A stretch of DNA of 45,134 bases, taken from positions 1 to 45,134 of the forward strand of contig JAIPES010000014.1 in the NCBI GenBank assembly GCA_021737045.1. The letters run 5' to 3'. Made by a program: the position numbers and the translations under genes. Under the pieces are notes generated by a model that ran no database searches, was not told the DNA's origin, and worked only from the letters and a program-made list of their open reading frames with translations. This stretch comes from Desulfobacteraceae bacterium (lineage in GTDB: Bacteria; Desulfobacterota; Desulfobacteria; Desulfobacterales; Desulfosalsimonadaceae). The stretch's first letter is position 1; each line of letters begins with the position of its first letter. This document shows positions 35,812-43,913 of the stretch, piece after piece.

Positions 35812-36052
35812 TGTCCTGTTATCTCGGTATTGATATGTCATTGCCGTGCTTATGATATGGCCGTCCGCATCTTCCGGTTTTTTCTTCCCTGATGGACTGC
35901 TATGGCATATCACCGCAAACTTGTCAACTTGCCAGTTTATTGATAGCGGCATAAACATCTTTTACGTTCATTGCCTTCGGCTTGCCTTGAGTTCGGCAAG
36001 AGAAACAAACCCGGCGCTGCCGGATTTTTGGCAGCGCCTCGCCCACCCCGCA
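35812..36052. other. Non-coding stretch after the regulator gene
   Basis: Together with 35576-35811 this makes about 470 bp without a gene. It holds element copy A, a terminator, a second hairpin at 36013-36038, and otherwise no frame with family-like sequence. The 128-aa ORF drawn here runs through the terminator and the repeat and is not credible. Confidence 0.5.
36013..36038 (-). terminator. Hairpin after the sigma54 regulator gene
   Basis: A perfect nine-pair stem, ggcgctgcc/ggcagcgcc, lies 14 bases beyond the regulator stop. On the minus strand it is followed by gggtttgtttc, which is only partly T-rich, so it is a weaker terminator than that at 35775-35811. Confidence 0.5.
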
Positions 36053-39000
36053 TCAGGATGTACTGACCTTATAAACGTCTTTTTTGATACCCAGCCGTTT
36101 TATCTTGGAATAAAGCGTTGTGGGCTTGATATCCAGAAGTGCGGCCGCACCACTGGTGCCGCTCACCCTGCCCTGGCAGGCGGATAAAGCCTTTAAGATA
36201 TGCCGGGCTTGCATTTCTTTTAAGGGCAGAATTGTTTCATCAGGATCGGAAAGACTTTTTGAGGCTTTTTGATCCAGGGCGGGGAGCTCAAGTCGATTGC
36301 TTTTGCTGAGCAGCACGGCACGCTCTATTACATGGCGCAGCTCCCGTATATTGCCGGGCCAGGGATAGCGAATCAGGGCCTCTACATCTTTTCTGGAAAT
36401 CCTGTCAATGTCTTTGCCGAATTTTTTGCTGAATGTCTTCATAAAATATCGGGCCAACAAAGGGATGTCTTCTGAGCGCTCCCGCAGCGGGGGGATATTG
36501 ATGGGAAAGACGTTTAGCCGGTAATAAAAATCCGATCGGAAAAGCCCCTGGCGAACCAGGTCTTCGATGTTGCGATTGCTGGCCGCCACCAGTCGAAACC
36601 GGGTCTTCCGGGTCTGTGTCCCCCCTACCCGCTCAAACTCGCGGGCTTCAAGAACCCTCAGCATTTTGGCCTGAATTTCCAGGGAGAAGGCATCGATATC
36701 ATCCAGAAAAAGCGTTCCATCACTGGCCAGTTCAAAACGGCCTTTCCGTGTCTGGGACGCCCCGGTAAACGCGCCTTTCTCATGGCCGAAAAGTTCGCTG
36801 GCAATCAACTCCGGGCTCAAGGAAACAACACTGACTGCAATAAAGGGCCCGGACGCGCGCTCGCTGCTATGGTGGATGGCCTGGGCGACCAATTCCTTGC
36901 CCACGCCGGTTTCCCCGGTGATCATGACTGTGGTATCGGATTCGGCCACCTGCTGGATGGATCTGAGCATTTTTTTAAATGGCGCTGATCGGCCGATCAT
37001 CTGAGAATGGACGGGACCGGACTCAAGATTTTCTCTGTGATAGTGGGTTTCCGCTTCCAGATCGCTTTTGAGATTGATGATCTCCTCATAGGCTTCCATG
37101 TTTTCAATGGCCACAGCTGCCTGGTTGCTGATGATCCGCAGCAGGGCAGTCTCATCTTCCGGCAGCTGCAGCCGGGTGGGGCCCCGGTCCATGAAAAGCA
37201 CACCCATCACCCTTGCCCTGAGCCGGATTGGAAAACAGCCGAGCCATCCCTTGACGTCCAGATTTCGCTCCTGATGCGGCTGACAGATATCTGCCTGTTG
37301 AATGATCTGTTCACCGGATTCAACAACCTGATGAATAAGCTTCATCCGGGAGCTAAACGTATCCGAGTCAATCTCACGCGTTTTAATGTTTCGGCTGGTC
37401 ACCATTTTCAACTGCCCGTCCTGCCGCAGAAAAATGCAGCCTCTTTCGGCGCCGGCGATGCGCATGGCGTGTTTGATAATTCGGCTGAGCAGCTGTTCCC
37501 GGTTTCGTATGGCGCCTATGGCGTCTCCAATCTCCAAAAGAGATTCAACCCATAAGGCGTGTTTCGATTGACGGTCCAGATAGGGCCTCAGATCCTTTGG
37601 AAAAAGGTCCGGATTGATCCTGGAGAAGACTTCCCAGGCTGATTTGAGCAGTGTCTCCACCCTGGCACGCTCCTTATCCCGTATCATCACACGCGCCTGA
37701 AGGATCTTTGCATGGGACAGTTCGATCTTGGCTCCGGCCCGGGTCAGCAGGGCAATGCTTTGCTTTAAATCCGCCCTGATCTGCCCGGATAACCCTCCTT
37801 TGCGAAAAGCCTTGAGCGCCTTGAAGCGCAGGGCCACCCCTTTCATGTAGATATCCGGCCAACTGAGCAGCCGTGCGATATCCGATTCAAAATTCCACTC
37901 GGGATGGACCATCCCCTGCTCTTCAAGGCCGAGCATGACCTCGAGATTATCCGGTCCCCTGTGATGCGGTGTGCCCAGTATCTTTGAATTCTCCCAGGCC
38001 TGGCTCAGGTGATAAAACGCCTTTTCATATTCCCCGCGGCGGTAGGCAAAAAAGGCACTTTTGCCATTTCCCGGCCAGAGAGTATAAGGATCGAGAAACT
38101 CATCAGGGGTTTTATAAACCTCTTCTAAAAAAGCCTCGCCCTCCTCAAGTCGGCCGGCGTCCGACAAAATGATGACAAGAATCAGCGTGGCATAACGTTC
38201 CAGAACCTGAGCGCCAATTGCTCTGGCCTTCCTGCGAACCGACCGTACCAGCCCCACACCCCTGGCTGTTTCCCCGGCGTTGCCATAGGTCCATCCCAGC
38301 CGAACGCTGCTTTTGAGGGTTTCCACATCCGAGGGAAGTTCCTCATGGTTACCGATAACCGATTCATAGCGATCAATGGCTTCATTGAGATATCCCTGCC
38401 AAAAAAGCAGCTCGGAATTGGCCAGGGCCACCTGAATTTTCAGTCCCGCAGGCAGATCGTGTTTGGGCAGCATCTGCCAGGCCTGTTCCAGCAGTTTTTG
38501 GGCTTCGCCGGATTCACAGGTTCTAATAAAGGTTTTGGCAAGCAGCACCTTGAGCTTTATACAGCGGATCGGATCATCCACCTGATCGCTGAATGCCAGG
38601 GCTTTCAGCAGCCAGGAACGCTGGATATTTTTGGACAGTGCCGTGTCCCTGCAGGTGCAAAGGCCGATGGCTGCGTCGATGAAATCCTTACGTCCATCAC
38701 CGCCTACTGCGGCCATGTCCATGCTCTCCAAAGCCATGCGGTAATACTCTGCCGCATCAATGGGCAGGTTCTGTTCCTGGCAGTAGTGACCGGCATTTAC
38801 GACATCCCTGGCATGCTGAATCGGCATTCCGGAAACCTGGTAAATGTGGGCGACGTTCATCCATCGCCTGGCCCCGTCGGGCAGATATTGGCAGACACCG
38901 CACAGAGATTTTTCTGCCGCACGGAACCGCTCGGTTTCAGAAACAGCATTTATAAGGTTCTTTGCAGAATTAAAATCGGTCAGGTAATAATATCCCGCGC

Positions 39001-39211
39001 CTTTGTCTCTGCAACAGGAAAGTTGGCCGGAGCGCTGCAGATCCTCGATGATCCGCAACACCTCTACCGGGGAATAGCCCGTAGTGGTGCAAAGAATGTT
39101 CAAAGAAATCGGTGGCGGCAGCAGTGATAAAATCAGAATAATTTCCGCGCCCATATCATCCTGCTGTAAAAAGCATTCATCCATTTGTTTCGTGCGTGCT
39201 TCAAGGCTCAT
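36053..39211 (-). CDS. Sigma54-dependent activator with TPR-like and GAF domains
   Basis: 1052 aa. The N-terminus (about 1-95) looks like a small winged-helix-type segment, and about 100-500 is a helical TPR-like region similar in style to MalT/LuxR-type large regulators. A GAF sensor domain spans about 570-700 (LLSRIIKHAMRIAGAERGCIFL..). The AAA+ domain follows with Walker A GETGVGKELV (near 764), the sigma54 contact loop GAFTGA (near 811) and Walker B GTLFLDDIDAF. It ends in a Fis-type HTH (SGAAALLDIKPTTLYSKIKRLGI). It lies on the same strand after the methyltransferase/porin operon and probably controls it through an inducer sensed by the GAF or TPR part. Confidence 0.9.
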   Translation of the reverse strand: MSLEARTKQMDECFLQQDDMGAEIILILSLLPPPISLNILCTTTGYSPVEVLRIIEDLQRSGQLSCCRDKGAGYYYLTDFNSAKNLINAVSETERFRAAEKSLCGVCQYLPDGARRWMNVAHIYQVSGMPIQHARDVVNAGHYCQEQNLPIDAAEYYRMALESMDMAAVGGDGRKDFIDAAIGLCTCRDTALSKNIQRSWLLKALAFSDQVDDPIRCIKLKVLLAKTFIRTCESGEAQKLLEQAWQMLPKHDLPAGLKIQVALANSELLFWQGYLNEAIDRYESVIGNHEELPSDVETLKSSVRLGWTYGNAGETARGVGLVRSVRRKARAIGAQVLERYATLILVIILSDAGRLEEGEAFLEEVYKTPDEFLDPYTLWPGNGKSAFFAYRRGEYEKAFYHLSQAWENSKILGTPHHRGPDNLEVMLGLEEQGMVHPEWNFESDIARLLSWPDIYMKGVALRFKALKAFRKGGLSGQIRADLKQSIALLTRAGAKIELSHAKILQARVMIRDKERARVETLLKSAWEVFSRINPDLFPKDLRPYLDRQSKHALWVESLLEIGDAIGAIRNREQLLSRIIKHAMRIAGAERGCIFLRQDGQLKMVTSRNIKTREIDSDTFSSRMKLIHQVVESGEQIIQQADICQPHQERNLDVKGWLGCFPIRLRARVMGVLFMDRGPTRLQLPEDETALLRIISNQAAVAIENMEAYEEIINLKSDLEAETHYHRENLESGPVHSQMIGRSAPFKKMLRSIQQVAESDTTVMITGETGVGKELVAQAIHHSSERASGPFIAVSVVSLSPELIASELFGHEKGAFTGASQTRKGRFELASDGTLFLDDIDAFSLEIQAKMLRVLEAREFERVGGTQTRKTRFRLVAASNRNIEDLVRQGLFRSDFYYRLNVFPINIPPLRERSEDIPLLARYFMKTFSKKFGKDIDRISRKDVEALIRYPWPGNIRELRHVIERAVLLSKSNRLELPALDQKASKSLSDPDETILPLKEMQARHILKALSACQGRVSGTSGAAALLDIKPTTLYSKIKRLGIKKDVYKVSTS

Positions 39212-39263
39212 AGGCTATATCGTAAAAGTGTAGCCGAAAAATTCGATAAATTCTTTAACAAAC

Positions 39264-39429
39264 AATTGCTGACGCGCTCGTAAAAAGTCGATTTTCAGAT
39301 GGCGCTGTAAAAAGTTCAAGATCAAGGCTTGCGCGATTTCGAAGAATGCAGAGTACTTATCCGTACGTGAAATTCTGAGAAATCGCGCGTAACGCTGATA
39401 TTGGACTTTTTGCGGTGCCATCAATTGCT
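39264..39429. repeat. 7-bp target duplications AATTGCT flanking copy B
   Basis: AATTGCT at 39264-39270 and again at 39423-39429 directly flank the element 39271-39422. The length of 7 agrees with the TGTCTTT duplication around the nuo element. Confidence 0.65.
39271..39422 (+). mobile_element. MITE-like element, copy B
   Basis: 152 bp, same orientation and plan as copy A: tandem terminal motifs, core hairpin and inverted end actttttgcggtgccatc. The left terminal motif is degenerate (gacgcgctcgtaaaaag). The core stem reads gcgcgatttc/gaaatcgcgc against gcgcaatttc/gaaattgcgc in copy A. The single difference is compensated on the other arm, so the stem is preserved. It lies just upstream of the regulator start. 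Confidence 0.75.
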
Positions 39430-39695
39430 GAAATTCATAAAATCCCCTATGAAGAAGCAATTTTTCCCAAATAAAATACTTTCAAAAGGGACTTTTCGCT
39501 ATATTGTCAAAATATCAAACATGGGATCAGAAAACAAAACAAAAGATCCTATCCAGACTGGCAGCGGCTGAGCAAAAAAATAAAACCGGCCTGAAACAAT
39601 ATTAATGGCATCACCGTTTGAAACCGGAATTTATGACATTACAGATCAGTATTGCATGATAGACTGCTTTGATTGCATAGATTCCAAAAAACTTT
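39430..39695. other. AT-rich intergenic region between regulator and porin
   Basis: The porin and regulator genes point the same way, and 39212-39759 holds element B, this AT-rich stretch and the porin terminator. A TTGACA on the minus strand (39510-39505) has no good -10 partner at 16-18 bases. No sigma54 -24/-12 element was found. The regulator promoter probably lies here but cannot be fixed. Confidence 0.4.
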
Positions 39696-39726
39696 AAAAA
39701 AGCCCCATGCGAAATCCGCACAGGGC
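39696..39726 (-). terminator. Rho-independent terminator after the porin gene
   Basis: Minus strand: gccctgtgcg and cgcatggggc form a ten-pair stem (two G-T pairs) around gattt, followed at once by TTTTTT. It lies 33 bp beyond the porin stop and closes the operon. Confidence 0.8.
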
Positions 39727-39759
39727 CCTTCACTGATTTTATAAGGTGTTTGGACTTTC

Positions 39760-41277
39760 TTAAAACCGCCATGTCATTTCAATGTAATTACATAAGGCGA
39801 TTTCATCCCAGTCTCCCCCTGTATCCGGATATTTTGCCTCCAGGATGTCCTGTGTTCCATTGCCGGGAGAAAAAAGGGACAGTGTTGTCCCGAGAGAAAA
39901 ATGCGGGTTGAATCTATAGGTCAGGTTTGCGGATAATTCAGACCCCATTTCATCATCAATCTCGGTGCCGGTGAGATCTTCCATGGCGCCTGTTTCGGTG
40001 AACATCAGATACTGAAACTGCACCTTGTAATCGAACTTGTCCCAACGACCCTTGAACCCGGCTCCAATAGAGGTCAAACCCGGATGATAAGCCGAACTGG
40101 TATTGCCAACGCCGCCATATCCGGTGCCGACAACCCATGGAGCCGGCCCATTGGCAAGATCATTGCCCAAAAGTGCGGGAAGCATTGAATAGACTATCGT
40201 TCCAAGGGATTCAACTGTCTTGTAAGCGAACGCGTTGGGATTGCCAAAGGTCGGGGTGGCAAACTGCCCGTCTGTAATACCGTTATAGGCATTAATTTCT
40301 GAATCATTTGCATCGTCATCGCCTGCAACAAGGTATCCTCCGAAATAGGGTTGGAAAGAGGAAGAAACTTTGTACTCAAGTGAAGCAAAGGCGGCATAGG
40401 AGCTTACATCCGCATCTTCGTCCGTGGCCGGATAGTTTGCTTTTTCTCCTGTTACATAGACGAATTCCGCCCTTGGCGTCAGCCTCCCCAGTGTTCCAAA
40501 AAATTCGGTTGCCACGTAATGTATTTTCGCGTCCCTTTCTCTGTTGTCAGAATATGCATAAAAAGGGCTGACATTGAGATTTTGATTCATTAAAGGAATA
40601 TTAAATTTCAAAGAATAGAATCGCCAGTCCTGCTCCTGAGAAATCAGCTCGCTATCCGTGGTTTCAAGATCCTCCTCAATCGTGTGATATCTAAGGGCCC
40701 AATCCACGTCATTAAAGGAGCCCGTTAAACCCAGGTAGGGGTGATCATCACCATAAACCAGTCCACCGGTTGCCAAATCGAGTCCTTTGATTGACCATCC
40801 GGATTCCAGGGTGACTGGCGAGTTGCCAAACGTATTGAAATCATATGTTAATACCAACGCCTCAATGCCGAACTGATCCCCGTAGACACCGGACGGGGCA
40901 TCCCATCCTTCATCTGCCCCAACATCCCGGGTCCGGTCAACATTGTCCTTGTCCATTACGAATTCGCCTTCCAGCAAAGTCATAAAACTCCAGTTTTCGC
41001 CGCCGCCCTCAAGCCCCAGGCGAAGCTGTTGCCGGATGGAATGGTCTGCATAGTTTCCGCCGGTATCCCCGATATATTCAAGGGGCGTGGACTCATCGTT
41101 AAAATCCGGGTTAGCGACAAAGATAGGCTGGGTTGTTGCGCTTCCAAAGATTTGGATATTCATATCAGAAAACTTTGAGACCACTTCCCCTGTTTTCATT
41201 TTTGCTTCAGAGGGTTGGATGGTTAAGAATAAAAAACTGACACACAGACCGGTTAAAATCAACAAGGACCTCTTCAT
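39760..41277 (-). CDS. Outer-membrane beta-barrel porin
   Basis: 505 aa with a clear signal peptide (KRSLLILTGLCVSFLFLTIQPSEA). The mature protein has alternating amphipathic strands (e.g. WRFYSLKFNIPL, AEFVYVTGEKANY, KFDYKVQFQYLMF), acidic and Gly-rich loops (AGDDDANDSEINAYNG) and a C-terminal aromatic, ..EMTWRF, as required for barrel assembly. No specific family could be named. Strong ribosome site aggaggaa. It is 69 bp after the UroD-family methyltransferase with no terminator between, so it is probably the outer-membrane entry for that pathway's substrate. Confidence 0.82.
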   Translation of the reverse strand: MKRSLLILTGLCVSFLFLTIQPSEAKMKTGEVVSKFSDMNIQIFGSATTQPIFVANPDFNDESTPLEYIGDTGGNYADHSIRQQLRLGLEGGGENWSFMTLLEGEFVMDKDNVDRTRDVGADEGWDAPSGVYGDQFGIEALVLTYDFNTFGNSPVTLESGWSIKGLDLATGGLVYGDDHPYLGLTGSFNDVDWALRYHTIEEDLETTDSELISQEQDWRFYSLKFNIPLMNQNLNVSPFYAYSDNRERDAKIHYVATEFFGTLGRLTPRAEFVYVTGEKANYPATDEDADVSSYAAFASLEYKVSSSFQPYFGGYLVAGDDDANDSEINAYNGITDGQFATPTFGNPNAFAYKTVESLGTIVYSMLPALLGNDLANGPAPWVVGTGYGGVGNTSSAYHPGLTSIGAGFKGRWDKFDYKVQFQYLMFTETGAMEDLTGTEIDDEMGSELSANLTYRFNPHFSLGTTLSLFSPGNGTQDILEAKYPDTGGDWDEIALCNYIEMTWRF

Positions 41278-41346
41278 AAAAAAATTCCTCCTGCAGTGAT
41301 GTGTTTAATTTTTTCTTTAAGAACAAAGCATTGTCTAGATTACAGG

Positions 41347-42324
41347 TCAGAACGTTTTTCTGCTCATCCCATCGATGGCCTCGGAGACGGCTTCATATAC
41401 ACCCGGAAATGAACTGACATTGAGGCCCTGGGTCAGGCAGGGGATGAAATAGTGCTTTCCGCACCGCCGGCAGGCATTTTCCACATGATCCGCAATGATT
41501 TCCGGTTTCCAGTCCTTGCAGTCCACTACCCCGCTGTCAATTTCGCCCATAAAGGAAATCTGCCCCCCGTATTCCCTGATCAGCTCCGGTGTATTATTGG
41601 TGGTCATCACGCCCTGCCAGATATCGATGCCCATATCGATCATGTAGGGAACCAGATTGGCGGCATAGGAATCACTGTGGTGGACAATCAGTTCAACGCC
41701 GTTGTCCTTCCAGAAACCATATGCCTTTTTGTAAGGCTCCAGATAGAACTCCTCAAACATTTCCGGCGACATGAACGAGGCAATCTGTCCGCCCCAGTCA
41801 TCATGGTGGAAAACAGCATCCGGCTGAATCCTGTCGATGATCTGCCTGGCATAACGGATTTCATACTCGGTCAGATAGTCGATCAGCTCGTGCATGTACT
41901 CGGGTTCTTCGTACAGGTTCATCATGGCGGCTTCCATGCCCATGAGCATGTGGGTCATCTCAAATGTTCCTGAAGCAAAAAACGCGGTGACGAATTTGTC
42001 CTTCCGGTCGACCGCTTTGGCATGCTCGATGGCCGGTGCCCAGCTTTCATCAGAAAATTCAACCGACGGCGCAGAGACCACGTCCCGCCATTTGGTGATA
42101 TCCTTGAGCACGATGTGTTCATCGTCATGTACAGGAAACGGACCGAGCTGATCTTTCGGCCAGTTAAAAGTAATCCCCCACTCGTTGGTAATTATCTCCC
42201 CGGGCTTGGGACGGGTTCGCAGCGGGGCTTCCAGTATGATTTCCAGGAATTCATACTGATTGACAAACCGATCCGGGTTGCCGCCCCTTATGGCCTCCAT
42301 GAGGTTCTGTCGTTTGGTAAGCAT
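41347..42324 (-). CDS. UroD-family corrinoid methyltransferase
   Basis: 325 aa with the uroporphyrinogen-decarboxylase-like barrel of methyltransferases such as MtaA, MtbA and O-demethylase MT-I proteins. Features include the N-terminal LTKRQNLMEAIRGGNPDRFVNQYEF, DAVFHHDDWGGQIASFMSPEMFEEFYLEPYKK, ELIVHHSDSYAANLVPYMIDMGIDIWQGV and SFMGEIDSG. The zinc motif HxC of MtaA/MtbA reads HHSD here, so the metal ligands differ. With a separate corrinoid protein and MeTr beside it, it is likely the substrate:corrinoid methyltransferase. The aaagga ribosome site is well spaced. Confidence 0.82.
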   Translation of the reverse strand: MLTKRQNLMEAIRGGNPDRFVNQYEFLEIILEAPLRTRPKPGEIITNEWGITFNWPKDQLGPFPVHDDEHIVLKDITKWRDVVSAPSVEFSDESWAPAIEHAKAVDRKDKFVTAFFASGTFEMTHMLMGMEAAMMNLYEEPEYMHELIDYLTEYEIRYARQIIDRIQPDAVFHHDDWGGQIASFMSPEMFEEFYLEPYKKAYGFWKDNGVELIVHHSDSYAANLVPYMIDMGIDIWQGVMTTNNTPELIREYGGQISFMGEIDSGVVDCKDWKPEIIADHVENACRRCGKHYFIPCLTQGLNVSSFPGVYEAVSEAIDGMSRKTF

Positions 42325-42372
42325 GGGTTTGGATCCTTTCTTTTATTTTTTTTAACATTGAAAACACTGGCA

Positions 42373-43008
42373 TTATAAGGAGTTAACCAGCTCCCTGGCT
42401 TTGACTGCCGCGCTGCCGGCATCCGGGGCATAGGCATCTGCACCGATTTTATCTGCAAACTCCTGGGTAACCGGTGCCCCGCCGACGATGACTTTAAATC
42501 CGCTCAGGCCGCTTTCCTTAAGCGCTTCAACCGTGGCCTGCATAGCCGGCATGGTGGTGGACAAAAGACCGGAACATGCGACCAGCTTGACATTCTCATT
42601 TTCCTTGACGGCCTGAATAAATTTTTCCGCCGGCACATCAACTCCCAGATCCACCATGGTAAACCCGGCGCTCTCCAGCATCATGGTGACCAGATTTTTG
42701 CCGATATCATGCAGGTCGCCCTGAACCGTACCGATGATGCAGGTGCCAAGTGAGATGGATGTCTCTTTTGCCAGATGGGGCTTGAGTACATCCACGCCCA
42801 GAGACATGGCCTTGGCGGCAATGAGCATTTCCGGCACAAAAATGGTGCCGGCCGAAAACTTATCGCCCACCGTTCCCATCCCGTCGATCATGGCCTGGAG
42901 AATATCATTGGCTGCATATCCTTCATCCAGGGCTTCCTGTACCAGCCCGGATATGAGTTTGGTTTTGCCTGCTTCCACGTTTGATTTTACTTCTTCGATT
43001 TTAGACAT
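42373..43008 (-). CDS. Methyltransferase corrinoid protein
   Basis: Cobalamin-binding shuttle protein of 211 aa. An N-terminal helical cap (about 1-85) precedes the B12 domain with GDLHDIGKNLVTMMLESAGF, i.e. the DxHxxG motif whose His becomes the lower cobalt ligand, and with VACSGLLSTTMPAM and VIVGGAPVTQEFADKIGADAYAPDA. It accepts the methyl group from the UroD-family protein and hands it to the MeTr gene product. No reductive-activation protein (RamA-type) is in the window. Confidence 0.93.
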   Translation of the reverse strand: MSKIEEVKSNVEAGKTKLISGLVQEALDEGYAANDILQAMIDGMGTVGDKFSAGTIFVPEMLIAAKAMSLGVDVLKPHLAKETSISLGTCIIGTVQGDLHDIGKNLVTMMLESAGFTMVDLGVDVPAEKFIQAVKENENVKLVACSGLLSTTMPAMQATVEALKESGLSGFKVIVGGAPVTQEFADKIGADAYAPDAGSAAVKARELVNSL

Positions 43009-43049
43009 GGCCTACACCCTTTCTATGAAATTGATTTTTCGACATTTAT

Positions 43050-43853
43050 CTATTTTACAGGGCCGAAAAGCCCTTCCCTGTAGGCATTGATGTATTCAAT
43101 GCAGTACTCATCATTGCCTTTCAAAGCTTCCGCGGCATAGATCAGCCCCATCATGTGCTTGTCCATCGGGTTAATAATGGCACTGTCCATACCGGCACCA
43201 ACGGCAAGGACAATAAAAGCCTGGTTGACATATTTTCTGGCCGGCAGGTTAAACGAGATATTGCTGGCACCGCCCGTGACATGAATGCCCGGGTACTGCT
43301 CTTTTATTTCTCTTATGACTTTCAGCACCGTGTTGATCCCATCCTCGGATGTGCACAGCATCTCCACCAGGGGATCGATGTGAAGGCGCGAGGGAGCAAT
43401 GCCATATTCCTTTGCTTTTTCCATAATGCCGGAAAACACCTGCATTCGATGTTCACCGCTTTTGGGAATGCCGGTGTCATCGCTTAAAAGAGCGACGCAT
43501 TCCCATTCGGTGTCGGCGATTACAGGGAAGATGACATCGATTTTATCCCCTTCCAGGGATACGGAGTTGACCATGCCGGGCTTGTTGCACAGTTTAATGG
43601 ATTCAGCACAGATCTGCGCACTGGGACTGTCCACTGCAATGGGGGTATCCGTTGTTTCCTGAACAAAATCGATCAGCCACTTCATTGATTCAAGCTCCAC
43701 GGAAACTTCCGTGGATGCGCAGACATCAATAAAGTGAGCACCTGCACCCGCCTGGTTTTCAGCCAGATTTTTTATAAAATCCTTGTCTTTGCTGGCGATG
43801 GCCTTTGAAACAGAGGGAATCGCTCCGTTTATTTTTTCTCCGATGATGATCAT
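43050..43853 (-). CDS. Methyltetrahydrofolate:corrinoid methyltransferase
   Basis: 267 aa of the pterin-binding (DHPS-like) barrel family that includes AcsE, MtgA and O-demethylase MT-II proteins. MIIIGEKINGAIPSV, GAHFIDVCAST, TPIAVDSPSAQICAESIKLC, PLVEMLCTSEDG and VTGGASNISFNLPARKYVNQAFIVLAVGAGMDSAIINP trace the fold. It would move the methyl group from the corrinoid protein to tetrahydrofolate for oxidation or acetyl-CoA synthesis. It is directly upstream of the corrinoid gene (41 bp). Confidence 0.9.
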   Translation of the reverse strand: MIIIGEKINGAIPSVSKAIASKDKDFIKNLAENQAGAGAHFIDVCASTEVSVELESMKWLIDFVQETTDTPIAVDSPSAQICAESIKLCNKPGMVNSVSLEGDKIDVIFPVIADTEWECVALLSDDTGIPKSGEHRMQVFSGIMEKAKEYGIAPSRLHIDPLVEMLCTSEDGINTVLKVIREIKEQYPGIHVTGGASNISFNLPARKYVNQAFIVLAVGAGMDSAIINPMDKHMMGLIYAAEALKGNDEYCIEYINAYREGLFGPVK

Positions 43854-43913
43854 TTTGGGCTAACCTTTCTCGTATGTTGAATTAGACAAAAAGGCTGCCG
43901 GTATGAAGGAAGC

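Noticed and set aside
35572-35958. 128-aa minus-strand ORF
   Set aside because: It runs through a rho-independent terminator and the MITE-like element, and the shared peptide with 39215-39460 comes from the repeat.
39215-39460. 81-aa minus-strand ORF
   Set aside because: Translation of element copy B; no ribosome site and no domain.
39212-43913. Sigma54 -24/-12 promoter for the methyltransferase/porin operon or regulator
   Set aside because: No TGGCAC-N5-TTGC-like site was found on the minus strand in the visible gaps; the operon promoter is probably beyond the window.
43854-43913. Cobalamin riboswitch before the corrinoid genes
   Set aside because: The gaps in the operon are under 70 bp and lack a B12-box-like sequence.
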